Of a DNA stretch of 64,000 nt, positions 36,990-48,740 are shown in pieces. Numbering within the stretch: position 1 is the first letter of the stretch; every line of letters begins with the position of its first letter. The notes below the pieces were generated by a model. It was not told where the DNA came from, did not search any database, and saw only the letters and a list, made by a program, of their open reading frames with translations. The stretch is from Prinia subflava. Its lineage: Eukaryota; Chordata; Aves; Passeriformes; Cisticolidae. The stretch spans positions 20,435,193-20,499,192 of the forward strand of contig NC_086257.1 of the NCBI RefSeq assembly GCF_021018805.1, read 5' to 3'. The position numbers and the translations under genes are program-made.

Positions 36990-37165
36990 TTCACTATTAC
37001 CTCATTAGGAGAGTCACAAGTGGTTTTCATTGATTAGCTCCTATTATAGCAATAATCCTCAATATGCTGCATGCTGCACACGAGCACTGCTTTGTGTAAA
37101 CAACTGCCAGTGATTAGTGATCAATGAATAATTTTAGCCAAATGTAATTGGATGAGAACACATTA
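36990..37165. promoter_or_regulatory. Motif-dense block, possible conserved enhancer
   Basis: It contains CATTGATTAG near 37028, a forkhead-type TGTAAACA at 37095-37102, a compact TGATTAGTGATCAATGA at 37111-37127 that packs two HOX/PBX-like half sites in inverted order, and TGTAATTGG near 37142. No coding frame is present. It has the look of a homeodomain-responsive element, but conservation cannot be judged here. Confidence 0.28.
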
Positions 37166-40100
37166 AGAGCTACTTCATTTCACCCTCCTGATACTAAAAG
37201 GAGGAGGAGAGGTGCAGGGAGTTATCCCACCTTGTTAATTAGTATTTCCTTCTGAACACAAACATTAGATTTATATTAGGCATTATGCCTGAGCTGCATC
37301 CCCGCAAACAAATTTGAAATCATCAAAACTGAGTCCTGTATTGCTGGGTTTTTGCCCAGATTTCTGTAAGATTTCTAGTTATTAGTTCTGTATATTTTTC
37401 TGTTTTTCAGAAAAACTTCACAGAGAGTGGATGTAAGAGCTACAGTTAATAGTTGCAGCAGCTCCAGGTCAGGTCCTTCCCCCAGAGCCTTCCCCAGTTG
37501 CAGCATCAGACAGTCAGTCCCATGTGGGGGCTGACTCCAGGCCAACATTTGAATTTTTGATTCAGGGTTTGATAGCTCTGGCAGGTGCCTTCCTCCAGAC
37601 ACACAAAATAACACTTCTGAAATCAGTGAGATGCACAAGGTCTTTTCTTCCCACGTCTGGTTTCCAAACAAAACACAACTGGAACAACGGTGAGCAAAAC
37701 ACAAATGTTTCACCCTTTTGTGAGAAGCCACAGAGCACTAAGAGCAGCCCTCTTTTAGCCAGAAGAGTTTGCAATCCTTTGTAATGGATTCTCCAACTTT
37801 CAAATGGCGTTCTTATCCTCATGTAGAAATAAAAGTATGATATGACTGTCAGTGGCATACCCTCCCTGACTTTTTTTTCTATTGCTAGAGATACTTGTCC
37901 ACATTTTCCCCCTCTCCCTCTCCCATTTTTAAGGTGACTCACTCTTTCTGTGTTCATTTTTCCTTTTGCTTGAAAGCAAATCACAATGCTGCCGATGCCC
38001 ACACAGTCACATACAGTGTGTTCTCAAACTGAGGAACATCTACATTTCAGATTCAAGTAAACACACCAGGAATGTCACCAGCAGTCTAACTGTCCTCAAA
38101 TTAGCTTTAAATGTAAATAAGACTGTTCTTTGATGTTTCTCACTGCTTTTGACTGCTTGGTCTCTGTGATGAAACCATAGGTGTACTTTATTCTTAGTCT
38201 TTTTCTGCCTTCAGGCTCGAAGATTACATAAATTATTGAGGAAAAAAAAATCACTGCAAAGTAAAAGAACCAACTTTTCCCTTTCAGAAACTCAGGAGCT
38301 CAAATCCTATGATGCACAAGTGGTGAGCTATGAAATTTGATGTAAACTCACTGAAACACCTCATAAGTTTTGATTTAAACTGAGACTCCAGCAAGTGAGC
38401 TGTGGGGGTGGTAGCAGAGGTGACTGGTACAACAGGGATCTAAGAAGGAGTGAGTTTTAGAAACCTACATAGCTGGAGTTGTAACAACCCTTGCAGCACA
38501 CCCAGGAGTGCAGGAGCACAGTTATTACAAAGATAATGATTATACTTCAGAATTTGTGCAAACTGGGCTGTGTAACTGCAGTGGGGAAACAACAGAGCCA
38601 AGGGAGTAGCTGTCCTGCCCACATGTGGCTTTCACCCTGGGGACAATGAGATGGGCACCCTGCAGGTACTGAGAGAGCAGCTCTCCTTATTTTCTGGGAT
38701 GTTTTTACCACTCCTCTTCACAAAGCCCAGCAACAGTCTCTGTCTTCAGAAGTGTGATCTCACCCTTTTGTGCTGCCCTTGGTGACAGAGGATGTGCTGT
38801 CACCCTCTGAACTAACTCCCAGAACGGATCAGTCCCTCCAAATTTATTTCAGCTGGTTGCTTATGGCAAACACCAATATTTCTAGTTTCTTCTCCCAATG
38901 GTCAGACCTTGAAGGATTCTGTCACTTGCCTTCCCCTCAAAATTAGTCCAGATTTTAATGGTGCTTCCCAGGTGAGGCAGAGGTGAAAACTTCAGGCACC
39001 ATCCGTTTCAGCATTCCCTGCCAGGATCACACCTCTACCAAGGAACAACTGACAGCCACAAGGCTGCCAATATCATCCTGGGGTCCCGTGCCTTAATTAA
39101 CTTACAAGATCAATCTACACAAACCAACATTTTTGTGAATTTGTGAATGCTAAATACTCTTGACTTGAAAATTAGAAACCTAAATCAGACACTTTGAAGT
39201 TCTCATGGAGAATCATTGTTTGGTTACTGTATACATTTTAAATTGCTGCAGATAAAAGCCTTGTCTTTCATTTACAAGTACTTAATAATTCCATTTTGTT
39301 AGCTAAGTCATGTAAAGTTTGGAGAGTGCATTATTAAAAACACCTAATTGTTCTTTGAAACAATGTGTGCATATTTCTCTTTCCAATTGGGAGTTAAATT
39401 TCTTGAGCACCAAGACGTCCTGTTGTGTACAGCAGTTTATAGGGTTTTAATTATTTGTGCAAAGCCTCAGAGTAAGCTCTGAAGCCTTTAGCTATCTTGG
39501 TTAATCTAAACAAAAGATTTTTCACAGGGTAACAACCAGGGAAAGAATGAACTTTGGCAGAAAAAAAAATAGTAAAAATTAGGTCAGCAATAGTTCAGAA
39601 CCACGTTTTGTTATTTGATCACCTATAACACACTGTGGTGGCAATAATGCTGAAACAAGAGCACCAATTCCAGTGGTAGCTGCACTGAAGGGAGCAGGGT
39701 CTCTCTCCAGGCTGTAACATTATCACAGGAATGGCTCTACAGAACCAGGCACACACCTCCAGGCCTGCAGTGATGGATGCACCACACTAATTCCTGATGG
39801 CTAGAGGATGTAATCACACTGTAAAGGTCGTTTGTTCAATCTTGTGATACATCTTCAGCTGAGAATGGCAATTTAGAGAGTTTAGTTAGGATGCTGCAGT
39901 CAACAAGCAAGCTGAAATGGCAGCTCTGCAGGTAAATCATAGACAAGGACTTCAAAATTCAGTAATACTCTCAAATGAAGACTTCAAAAATCAATAATTT
40001 TCTTGTTTTTAGGGACAGGAAAAGGGTGAACTACCTGCATTAATTTATTCTCATAATTAGAACATCTGTGCTTGTTGCAAAATGACAGCATCAAAATTCC

Positions 40101-40330
40101 AAAGGGCAGCAGAACCTGCCACAGCATGGACTAATAATTAAGGATTCAAAATACTGCATCTGTTGTTCTTGGTGTCTCAAGAGTATATATACTCATGGGT
40201 TCTCCCAGCCCCCCTCTGTATTTTTGCAGGAGATATATACAGAGAGAAAAAGAGAATTTGGCACAGCCTGTGTAACATTTAAAGGAAGAGAAACTTGCTG
40301 TGACTGTTTAGCAATGTAAGTTTGCACAGA
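37166..40330. other. Non-coding stretch with unsupported minus-strand ORFs
   Basis: No gene or repeat family is recognised. Two overlapping minus-strand ORFs (118 and 146 codons, 37375-38002) are in different frames and resemble nothing known to me. Confidence 0.45.
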
Positions 40331-40366
40331 ATACTAAGAGAGAATAAAATACTGAGAGAGAATGAA
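40331..40366. repeat. 18-base tandem duplication
   Basis: Two adjacent copies of an 18-base unit, ATACTAAGAGAGAATAAA and ATACTGAGAGAGAATGAA, differing at two positions. They sit in a purine-rich stretch that starts near 40234. Confidence 0.85.
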
Positions 40367-43300
40367 AACCTTTGAGAAAGTTTACAAAAATTAAAGTTCA
40401 GTTCTATTATGTAGATGCTGGTGTGGAATAAGAGGGAAAACACATCAATACAAAAAGCCTCTTTCTCTGTGACACTGCCAGGCCAGCTGGCATCAGGTCT
40501 CAAGAAAGATATTTCAATAATCCCTACCAGGAGCAACCCCTCCACAACCTCAGCTCTTCTTCTACCTCTTCCATTTTGCAATGGCAAAACCACCAAGAGC
40601 TGCCATCAGGGACGTGCTGTGTCTGCCCCTGATTTGCAGCCCTCACCTTGCTGGGCTTGGGCAACCAAAAAATCAATGAATTTAATTTAAATAGGGGGTG
40701 TTTTTCCCTGTTTATCTTTTTTTTAAATAACAAAGCAAATTCATTAACAGAAGTTTTGCTGAAATATAGTCAGTAATATTTTTTATTATTTTTTATTCTT
40801 TTTTTTTTTCTGTTAAATGAAGAATAAGAATTACTTTGCCTTGCAAAATTTAATTATATTTACCTAGAGTTTTTAGCCAAGGCCGCACCTTAAATGACTA
40901 AAGGGTTACACAGTATGCAAATATATATTATTTAGTCATAGTTTGTGTCAAAGATGAGCAGTAATGGTTTGATAGATACAAACTGCTGTATGGTTTCAGT
41001 ATATGGAAGATGAGCACTTCCTTTCCTATCTCCAGACAGCATGGCACAACATGTGCTTTTTCCTTTATCTGAACACAGACTAAACCAGCTATGAAGGCAC
41101 CAGGGAAGGATTAAATGCAACACTGCAGCAATGCCAGCTCCATGGGATGTTAGGGGAGATTCTGACCCCACCTGTTCTTTCAGCAGACAGCTTTTCACTT
41201 GAGATAAGCAGGGGAAAATTCCTCAGTTCAACTGTGGAGACACCACACATTTGTCCAAAAATATTTCCTCAAGATTCAGGTCCCTCACACTCTCCTTTCC
41301 CAAGGAAGGTGAGAGCATCCACAAGGTTTTGGCAGCAGAATCCTCAATCCCAACCAGCCCAGGCTTCTCCAAGTGTCCGTGTTCACTTTGAAGAGCTACT
41401 CTGAGATATTCTGTGTGCTTCTCAAGAGGCACTGGCAGCAATTTAGGAGAGCCAGCTCTGAGCAGGATCAGTGTCAAATTGTGTTAAAAACCTGCCCTTT
41501 CCATCTTCTTTCAGGTTATTGCACTCAAATGAATAGGGGATTCCTCAGCTTGGAGACATTCTGGATCACAGAGTGCAGGAAAAGCACGGGAGGCTCCAGC
41601 AGCCTGAGGCACCAATAACTCAAGGCACTGGGATGCCCAAGACAAGCAGGGAGCAGAGCTAGTGTCACCTCCTGGGGGACAAATAGCACAATTCTCACCT
41701 GAGAGCCCGAATTTTGCACAGTTCTCCAGCACATGGAGCCTCTGAAAACTGCTGGATGTGAGAAAGAAAAAATTCAAGGAAAAATCTCCTCATCCCAGGG
41801 CACAGGGAAGAAGTTTGCTTTTCTCATCCTCCATTTGAATTTGTCTCATCCTGCAAATTCTCCCTATTTCAAAAGCCAGCCCTTTCTGAGAGAGCCAATC
41901 CCTGGAGAGCAGCAGCCCAGCAGTACCTGGCAGCCTCCTTATTTTAAGGAAGCAGAGCTGGCACTTACAATTCAAAGCTATGTTTACCTCAGGATCCTGT
42001 TAAAACCTCCAGAAATGCCACCTGGTTAAATATGCAGCACACCCTGAGACACAAATACAAAAATTATATTCTTTCTGGGGGTCTTAATAACAAAAAATAT
42101 AAAAAAAATTAAACAGAACCTTGTTTTGAGCATGGACAACCTTGCTGGTGACCGTCACAATGATCATGAATTACACACAATCATATTTATTGCTTTCTTG
42201 ATGTAAAGAGGCAAAAATCCTGGCACAACAATGCCATGGAAAGATGTAACTGAGGTCCAAGGAGGCAGAAAGCCTACAGTATTTCCATCAAAAGCTAATG
42301 TGGCTTCACTAACAGTAGGACAAGGTATTTCACTGCCATTAACTCTACAGTGCTTTTAACATCTTTCAACACCAAAAAGCAAGTCAAACTTCATGCTACT
42401 TAACTTTTCTCTTTCCTATCCTGTTTTTGAACACGCCTAAAAGAGCTTCTCAACTACTTTTATTCCATTACCTTAAGTACTTAAGTTTCATTTTCAGCAA
42501 GGCTCTGTTTAATGAATATTTATGAGCAAATCCTGCAGTGTTCATTGAAACTGTAGAACATCCCTTCACAGCAGGCTACAGATTTACATTTTGGGTTTTA
42601 TTACTAAAATGTTAGCCACACAAATCAATGTCACTCAGCAAATACAATGACAGTTCTTCCTGAAACCCCTGTCCCTTCATCCAAGTAATGTTATGTATCA
42701 TATTACTCTTTGGCTCTAGAGAAATATAATTTATATTTTGATATGCAATATTTAATTAAAAATACATAATTATAAAACATCCAGCAGCCATAATTTACAC
42801 ATGGCAGCCTCAAGCCAGCAAACCCCTGTGAGCAGTCTCCCCAAAGCCACGGGGTTCACTGGTGTGAATAAAATTACTCACTTGCATAAGTGATCAGAGG
42901 ACAAAATCTTCATTACAGCTGAACACAACCTGCTAAACAGTGTTAACTCTGGGGATTTTCCCTCCTAGGCACTGCTTAGAGGCTGAACAGGGAGGATGCA
43001 GGGCAGTGCAAGCGTTTGCCAGGCCTAGAAATGCCAAACATTTCTCCCAGCTGGCAATGACCACTTGAAGAAGTTGCTCCATTGCAACAGAGACAACTAA
43101 AATAGTCTGAATCTCCCACTTTATTAACTTCACCTTTGCACACAGTAAGCTGATCTAATTGTATTTAAAAGTATACCCATATAACAGAGAGTCCATTTTT
43201 ATTCTAAAAAAGGTGACCCCAACATTTCACTCAAATCTCTGTAGCTAACCAGAAAATAAGCAACAAGTTCCCTATAACCAGCTGCAGTCCAAGAGCAATT

Positions 43301-44128
43301 CAAGTAAAGCAGCAAAGGAAGTGGGGGGGAAGAAAAAAAAAAAAGGACAAAATATCATAAAACCAGACTCTAGTGATCACCAATTTCCCTAATTTTGTTT
43401 AACTGAGTTTATTTCTCTTTTTCTTTAGAGTAGTAAAAAGTGTGAATATAGTAACAAAACTTCAGTGGCATCAAACAGAGCTTCAAACATATATACTTTA
43501 TAATGTTTGCTTAGGAGTGTTTGTTTCCTCTGACTAAATCCATCCCTATGGGCTATGAGCAGGTTGCAACTGCCTGTAAAGCAGAATCTCTATAGAAGAT
43601 GTTAAAAACACGTTTTTGTTTATTTATTTAGACAAGCTTAGTTGTCTTAAGCTCTATACATGTATACAAACATAGTTTCTGAAGGGTGAGAGCACATTAC
43701 ACCCCGGGTTTCAGTGGGGAAGAGGCAGCATTTCCATTGCATAACCTCCTGGGTAGAAAACTCACAGAAATGAGAGCAAAGAATATTCACTTGAAATAAA
43801 AAACAACTGGGCATTGCCATTTGCCAGTCCTAGGGATTCTGCAGATGCAAATGATACAATATAATCTGACTTTCAAATTGCAATCAATGTTTGATTTGTA
43901 AACTCACCACAATAGTTTAACTCTTGCTACTCCAGTATTTTGTATGATATGGGGAGGGCTTTCTTTTTGTCTTAAAGCTGAGGGTGAGGAGAGGTCTGTT
44001 ATCCAACTTCAGCAGACAACATCATTCCCTTGGCAGTGTGTGTCACAAGAGGGATTCACAATAACCTGAGCCTAGCAGTTATTCATGGAAGAATTATAAA
44101 TGCTGATCATACAACTGTAACTGTGCAG
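40367..44128. other. Non-coding stretch, GC-richer between about 41.2 and 42.0 kb
   Basis: No gene or repeat family is recognised. From 41147 to 42029 several ORFs of 80 to 98 codons overlap on both strands, a sign of lower stop density and not of a gene. A T/AT-rich block lies at 40780-40815, a very AT-rich patch at 42717-42780, and a 12-base A-run near 43334. Confidence 0.45.
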
Positions 44129-44677
44129 TTAAAGCCAACTACCTCTAATTGCTCTTGGAATTTCTATTAAAATGCATCCTTCTTTTCTAATGTGAGATAA
44201 TGTTTTTGGACATGAACACTGCTTGGGATGACAAACATCAGACAGGAGTTCCAGATGCCACTTGAGCCAGAGAACAACTGGCCATGGGCCCATTCTTAGC
44301 CTGTTGCTAATCCAGAGTAAAATGAACACAAATGAGAACCAGGAGATGAAAGCCATTGAAATCATTAAAACATGAATTAAAATGATACCCCAGACAAGCT
44401 CAACACTCATGCAATGGGCAAGGGAATTGAAGGTCACTGAAATTGGTAAAACTGTGAGTACACTGATGTTAAGGTCTGCGTTAAAAAAGAAACAAAAAAA
44501 CCCAAACAAACTTCCCTCCCTGCCCCAAACAACAAAGCCAGCAAAGACAACCAGCTCTTGTATTTCTCTTTCAGCCACCTCATGTGCTTTCCTTTTGAGA
44601 GCCATACAAAAATGGGTCTCAAAACTGTGAACCAAGTGTAGTGGCAAAGCCATGGCTACCAATCCAGTTATACACAA
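44129..44677 (-). other. Unsupported 182-codon hydrophobic ORF
   Basis: The minus strand is open for 182 codons from ATG. Residues 65-135 are strongly hydrophobic (VLTVLPISVTF, then WGIILIHVLMISMAFISWF and SFVFILLWISNRL) and would form two or three membrane helices, followed by a Cys/His-containing tail. No family is recognised. T-rich antisense reading of A-rich DNA automatically gives Phe, Leu and Ile, so hydrophobicity is weak evidence. The length is more than I would expect from random sequence of this composition, though not decisively so. No initiation context, splice sites or plus-strand partner support it. Confidence 0.12.
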
Positions 44678-45844
44678 AGTGCTGGTTCTTAATATACAAA
44701 CTTTTTAATATACAAATCTAGTTTCCAAGTAACCAAGGAAGGATTTTCTCCAGAATAAAACCTGTTTTCTATATATGACAATAACACCTAAGCAGGCAAT
44801 GTGTTTTCCCCCATGTACACTTTAATTTATTAAGGAGCTGGGATACACCTCATTCCCAAATTCAGTGGGATTTCCCTAACCCTCCACACAAAGTGCAGGT
44901 ATAATATCTTACTGATCAAGGCTATGGGATGCTGCAGAAAGAACAAGACTGTAAAATTACTTAGAGGTGTAACCAGATCCTATGGCAAACTCCCTTCTCA
45001 TAATCAGAAAGACAGAAATGCAAATGCCAAACAAAACACACCAGAGGTTTATATTAGCACATGATTTTACAGCATTGATCTTCTGCCATCAGCAGATGGA
45101 GAGATTAAACTGGTGTTGTTACACCTCAGATTTGAAAGAAGAACAGCATGAGATACCAAAGGATTTTCCAGGGAACATTGTAGCTGAAGAGTCTCAATGG
45201 GAATTCTGCAGATAAACACAGAGGAAAAAGCTGAACACAAAGCCTGGTACACACAAGGTTTCTCCTTGTTGGAATTCAAACAGCCAAACTGCCTACATAG
45301 AACAAAACCAGATTTTCAAACAGAATCAGCCTCACCTGGAGATACACAGCTGTCATCTGCACTTGCATTTTAGCAGCCTGGAAAAAGGTTTGAACAATTA
45401 CTACAGTCACATTTCACTTTGTCCTTCTGCCAGATTTGCACTTTTTTCATTTCTGAGCCTTCTGCAAGAACAACTAATTTCTTGCCAAATTGCTTCCTTC
45501 CTTTGAAAGTTCATGAAAATCAGGCACCTTAACAAAGATTAAAAAGCTCTCAAAATATCCAGGGCATTTATTGGCATCAGATAAAAACTAACAGCACGTT
45601 CTCAAGATTCTTGTTCTGTCTACCCAACCACAAAACTTCAGTGGTAATTTGCTTTTCCTTGTATTATATTAAAATTAGCATGGGATAGAAAGTCAATCAA
45701 AAGTTCATCCAGCATTAATTTCTGTAAGAGGTATGGATCAAAAAGATAAAAATAATAATTTGTTCATTATGATGTTCCATTAACAGCTATCTTTACAAAA
45801 CTCTTCTTTGAGGTAACCAAAATATAAATCAGAATTGCCTACAG
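44678..45844. other. AT-rich non-coding stretch
   Basis: Nothing recognisable. Short overlapping ORFs on both strands at 44982-45279. Confidence 0.5.
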
Positions 45845-45917
45845 AGCACAACAGTGTGGAAATGATCCCGCTGCTGCACTTGCTAAGGACCTGAAAATTT
45901 CAAGTAAACTGCTGCAG
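45845..45917 (+). other. Candidate 73-base internal exon (unproven)
   Basis: The segment is bounded by GCCTACAG before and CAG|GTAAGC after, the latter a near-consensus 5' splice site. One frame is open throughout and reads AQQCGNDPAAALAKDLKISS then KLLQ, which has the Ala/Lys/Leu look of a helical segment. The acceptor has a poor pyrimidine tract. At 73 bases an open frame is common by chance, so it could equally be a non-coding RNA exon or nothing. Confidence 0.15.
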
Positions 45918-47904
45918 GTAAGCTTTTATGGATCCATCTGTTATGAAGGTGAGCATAACCTTTACTGATTTTTGTATCTTTTATATAGAGATGCAAAACC
46001 AGGGTTGATGGAAGAGTATGGTCAATTAAAACTCTCCTACAACACAAACCAAAGAAAAAGCAGATCAGAGAACTGGCTGAAAACAAACAAGACTTTGCAC
46101 AAAATCCAAGCAAGCACCTGTTGATATTGCAATTATTAAATATGAGATTTGTATGTGGCACTCTAGGTATTGATGTCAAAAACCATGACAGACTGAGAAC
46201 AAATAGTTTTCAAACCACCACGATATCCCCTGGGCTGTCAGGGGTAATAATTACTTTTTTCCCCTTACAGATCAATGATGTAAGGACCAAATTTAGCCTC
46301 CTTATTCACATGCAGCAGTGCATTAACTCAGAGCAAACCTCACTGCAGCAAACAGATGCAAGTAATAAGGGTATCAGACTTCATCTGACAGAGATAAATT
46401 CAAGTTATTATGTTTGTTAAGAGAATTGGTTTGGTCCTATAAATAAATAATTTCCCCCAAATTTGATATACACAATATCAAGGCAGAAAGCAGCCAAAGA
46501 TGATGATAACATTTCCATTCCTTGCTCAGGATCACTTCAACATTGTAAAGATAACCAGGGAGAAGGGGGAAAAAAGAGAGAAGCCAGTTTGAAGCACTTA
46601 CTGTCAGCAAGCCAGGATTAAGCACCTTGTTGTATAAGGCATAAAAAAAATAACGAAATAATTTAAAAAATCCTTTTTTCAGAACACCACTCTCTAGACA
46701 TTTGATTTAATGGATTACACCATTAAGTGCTGTTAGTAAAGAAGGACCTTCCAGCCTGCTGCTACTTCTCCCACTGCAAACACACAACATTTGATTGCAC
46801 AGAGGTGTGTTTCCTCTTGTGACAACTCCCCATGAAATATCTTGAAGTCCTCTTCTGCATTTCACTGTACCTTTTACACCAAAACATATCTGAGGAGCCT
46901 GAATATGGCTCTAACAACCCTGCTGGGGTTCCTGGTTCCTTGTTAAAACTGGAACAGAATCATGTTTCTCCCTCAGGCACTGCCTTAAAAAAACTTTAGG
47001 CCATACGTTCTTGAATTATTTATCAGAAGTTATTATGCAAACAAGGATTAAATAATTCTCTTTGAGCTGCTGGTGGTAAGCACAGCAGCTAGAGGCACAG
47101 TGCCTGTGTGATACCTTCATTTTACCCACCCTTCCTGGCAAACCAACTGCATTTTGCTAGGTAGATCCAAGACCTGCTTTTCCCTTTTATTCACACTGGT
47201 GTAAATGAGAGAACCTCCTCAAAATTTGATGCAATTACATCAGCATAATACTGCTTAAGGGAATCAGGGCACTATTTGTTTCCAAATGTATTTGATTAAT
47301 GACTGCTGGACAAAAATTGTACAGACTTCAACTTTATTCTGCCCTCTTGCTCAATTCATCTGGCCTTGCTTAAAAGAAAAGACAGCCACTCTGTTAATGA
47401 ACAGAGAATAACACAGAATAATTTCAACTTTAAAAAACCAACTAGCTCTGGCATCCATCACATGCAGTAGATAAAGTTCTCAGTGTTTTCCAAAATAGGC
47501 ATCACTTTCTAAATACACTCATAAAAAATATTTGCAATCTATACACACTTAGGCAACTGCTGTTGCTTCTGTATGATCTCAGTTCAAGAAAATTACAAGC
47601 CTTTTTAAAAATGTGGATTTGCCCAGTTATGCAATAAAAGTAATTAAAAATAATAGAAATTATGAGTTTTATCCAAGTGTGTTACATGGCAGAAAAGAGT
47701 TGAACAAAGAGATAAAACAATTGTTGCTGCTGCCTAGGATAAACACTACTTTATTGGAAAGTTTTTCTAAAATTAAGAGGGCATTTGAAATGACCATTCC
47801 CTTTATTAAATTCCCTAAGAGGACAGATTGCTTTGCTCACTTCTCAAAACTGACTTATTCACACTCACACTCAAATATGCACATGAGGCTTCCCGTTTCT
47901 TAGC
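45918..47904. other. AT-rich non-coding stretch
   Basis: No gene or repeat family is recognised. ORFs of 96 to 99 codons at 45883-46420 and 47613-47903 are Lys/Ile/Leu-rich, as chance frames in AT-rich DNA are. Confidence 0.45.
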
Positions 47905-48740
47905 TTGGCAAGGCAAACATTCCAACTGTCCCTGATAAAGGGAGGGACCCAAAAACTAACCACAGACCCCCACAAAAACACTGTGCCTCTGGCAGGAGTC
48001 TCTGAAGGCTGCACCTCTCTAAATGCTGGGGCAGCAGAGAACACCCCAAACACAACACACACTGAGGTGGGGTCAGAGCTACGAAAGGCTCAGCTGAGCT
48101 TTCAGCACCTCCACCAAAAATTCAATGAAGAAAAACCACTGGTTACTCACCCTGGAGGCAGAAACTCCAGTTCTTGTGTGCCAAACTGCTCCATCTCCAC
48201 CAGCGCTTCCCAAGCTCTGCTCGCCATCACCAGGTTCACTTTTTATTTATTCCAATGGCTGTTCAGCCAACAATAGCTCAGACTACAACTCAGTCTGGCC
48301 TTTCTCAGGTAAAGGCCTTAGCTGTGAAGCCAGGCTCCTCTTCCACACCTTCTTCCAGGCTCACAGGAGTTATTTCCTACCTGTGCATGGGCCCTGCACC
48401 CAGGAGAGCTCAGGAGAGCACAGCAGAGCCCTGCAAGCTCACAGGGCAGCTGGGGTACAGGCAGCAAATATTCATGGTGCAGCCCCACAGACTGGAAGGA
48501 TGGGGAACCACAGCCCTAGAACCCCTAAGCAGCCTCTGGCCACCTTTTAAGCAGCTTTTAGAGGCTGCTTCTCTCAGGTGCTGCGGAGGAAGAGCCCTCC
48601 TGGCAGCCCTGAGGGCAGCAGCTCTGTCTGCAGGGCAGGTGCAAGTTCAGGCTCACCCTCCTGGTTTCAGGTATTGCAGTGGGGAACTCTGCATTGCTTC
48701 CCTGGGTGAGTCTGGCCCCAAGCAAGCACAGTGAGTGACA
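47905..48740. other. GC-richer block with three overlapping open frames
   Basis: G and C are clearly more frequent than in the flanks. Plus-strand ORFs of 123, 141 and 186 codons (47905-48276, 48125-48550, 48174-48734) overlap in different frames, so stop scarcity and not coding selection is the simplest cause. The 186-residue frame is Ala/Gln/Ser/Pro-rich and unrecognised. A pyrimidine stretch ending in TTTCAG near 48669 could be an acceptor. It may be an old repeat, a non-coding transcript or plain composition. Confidence 0.3.
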
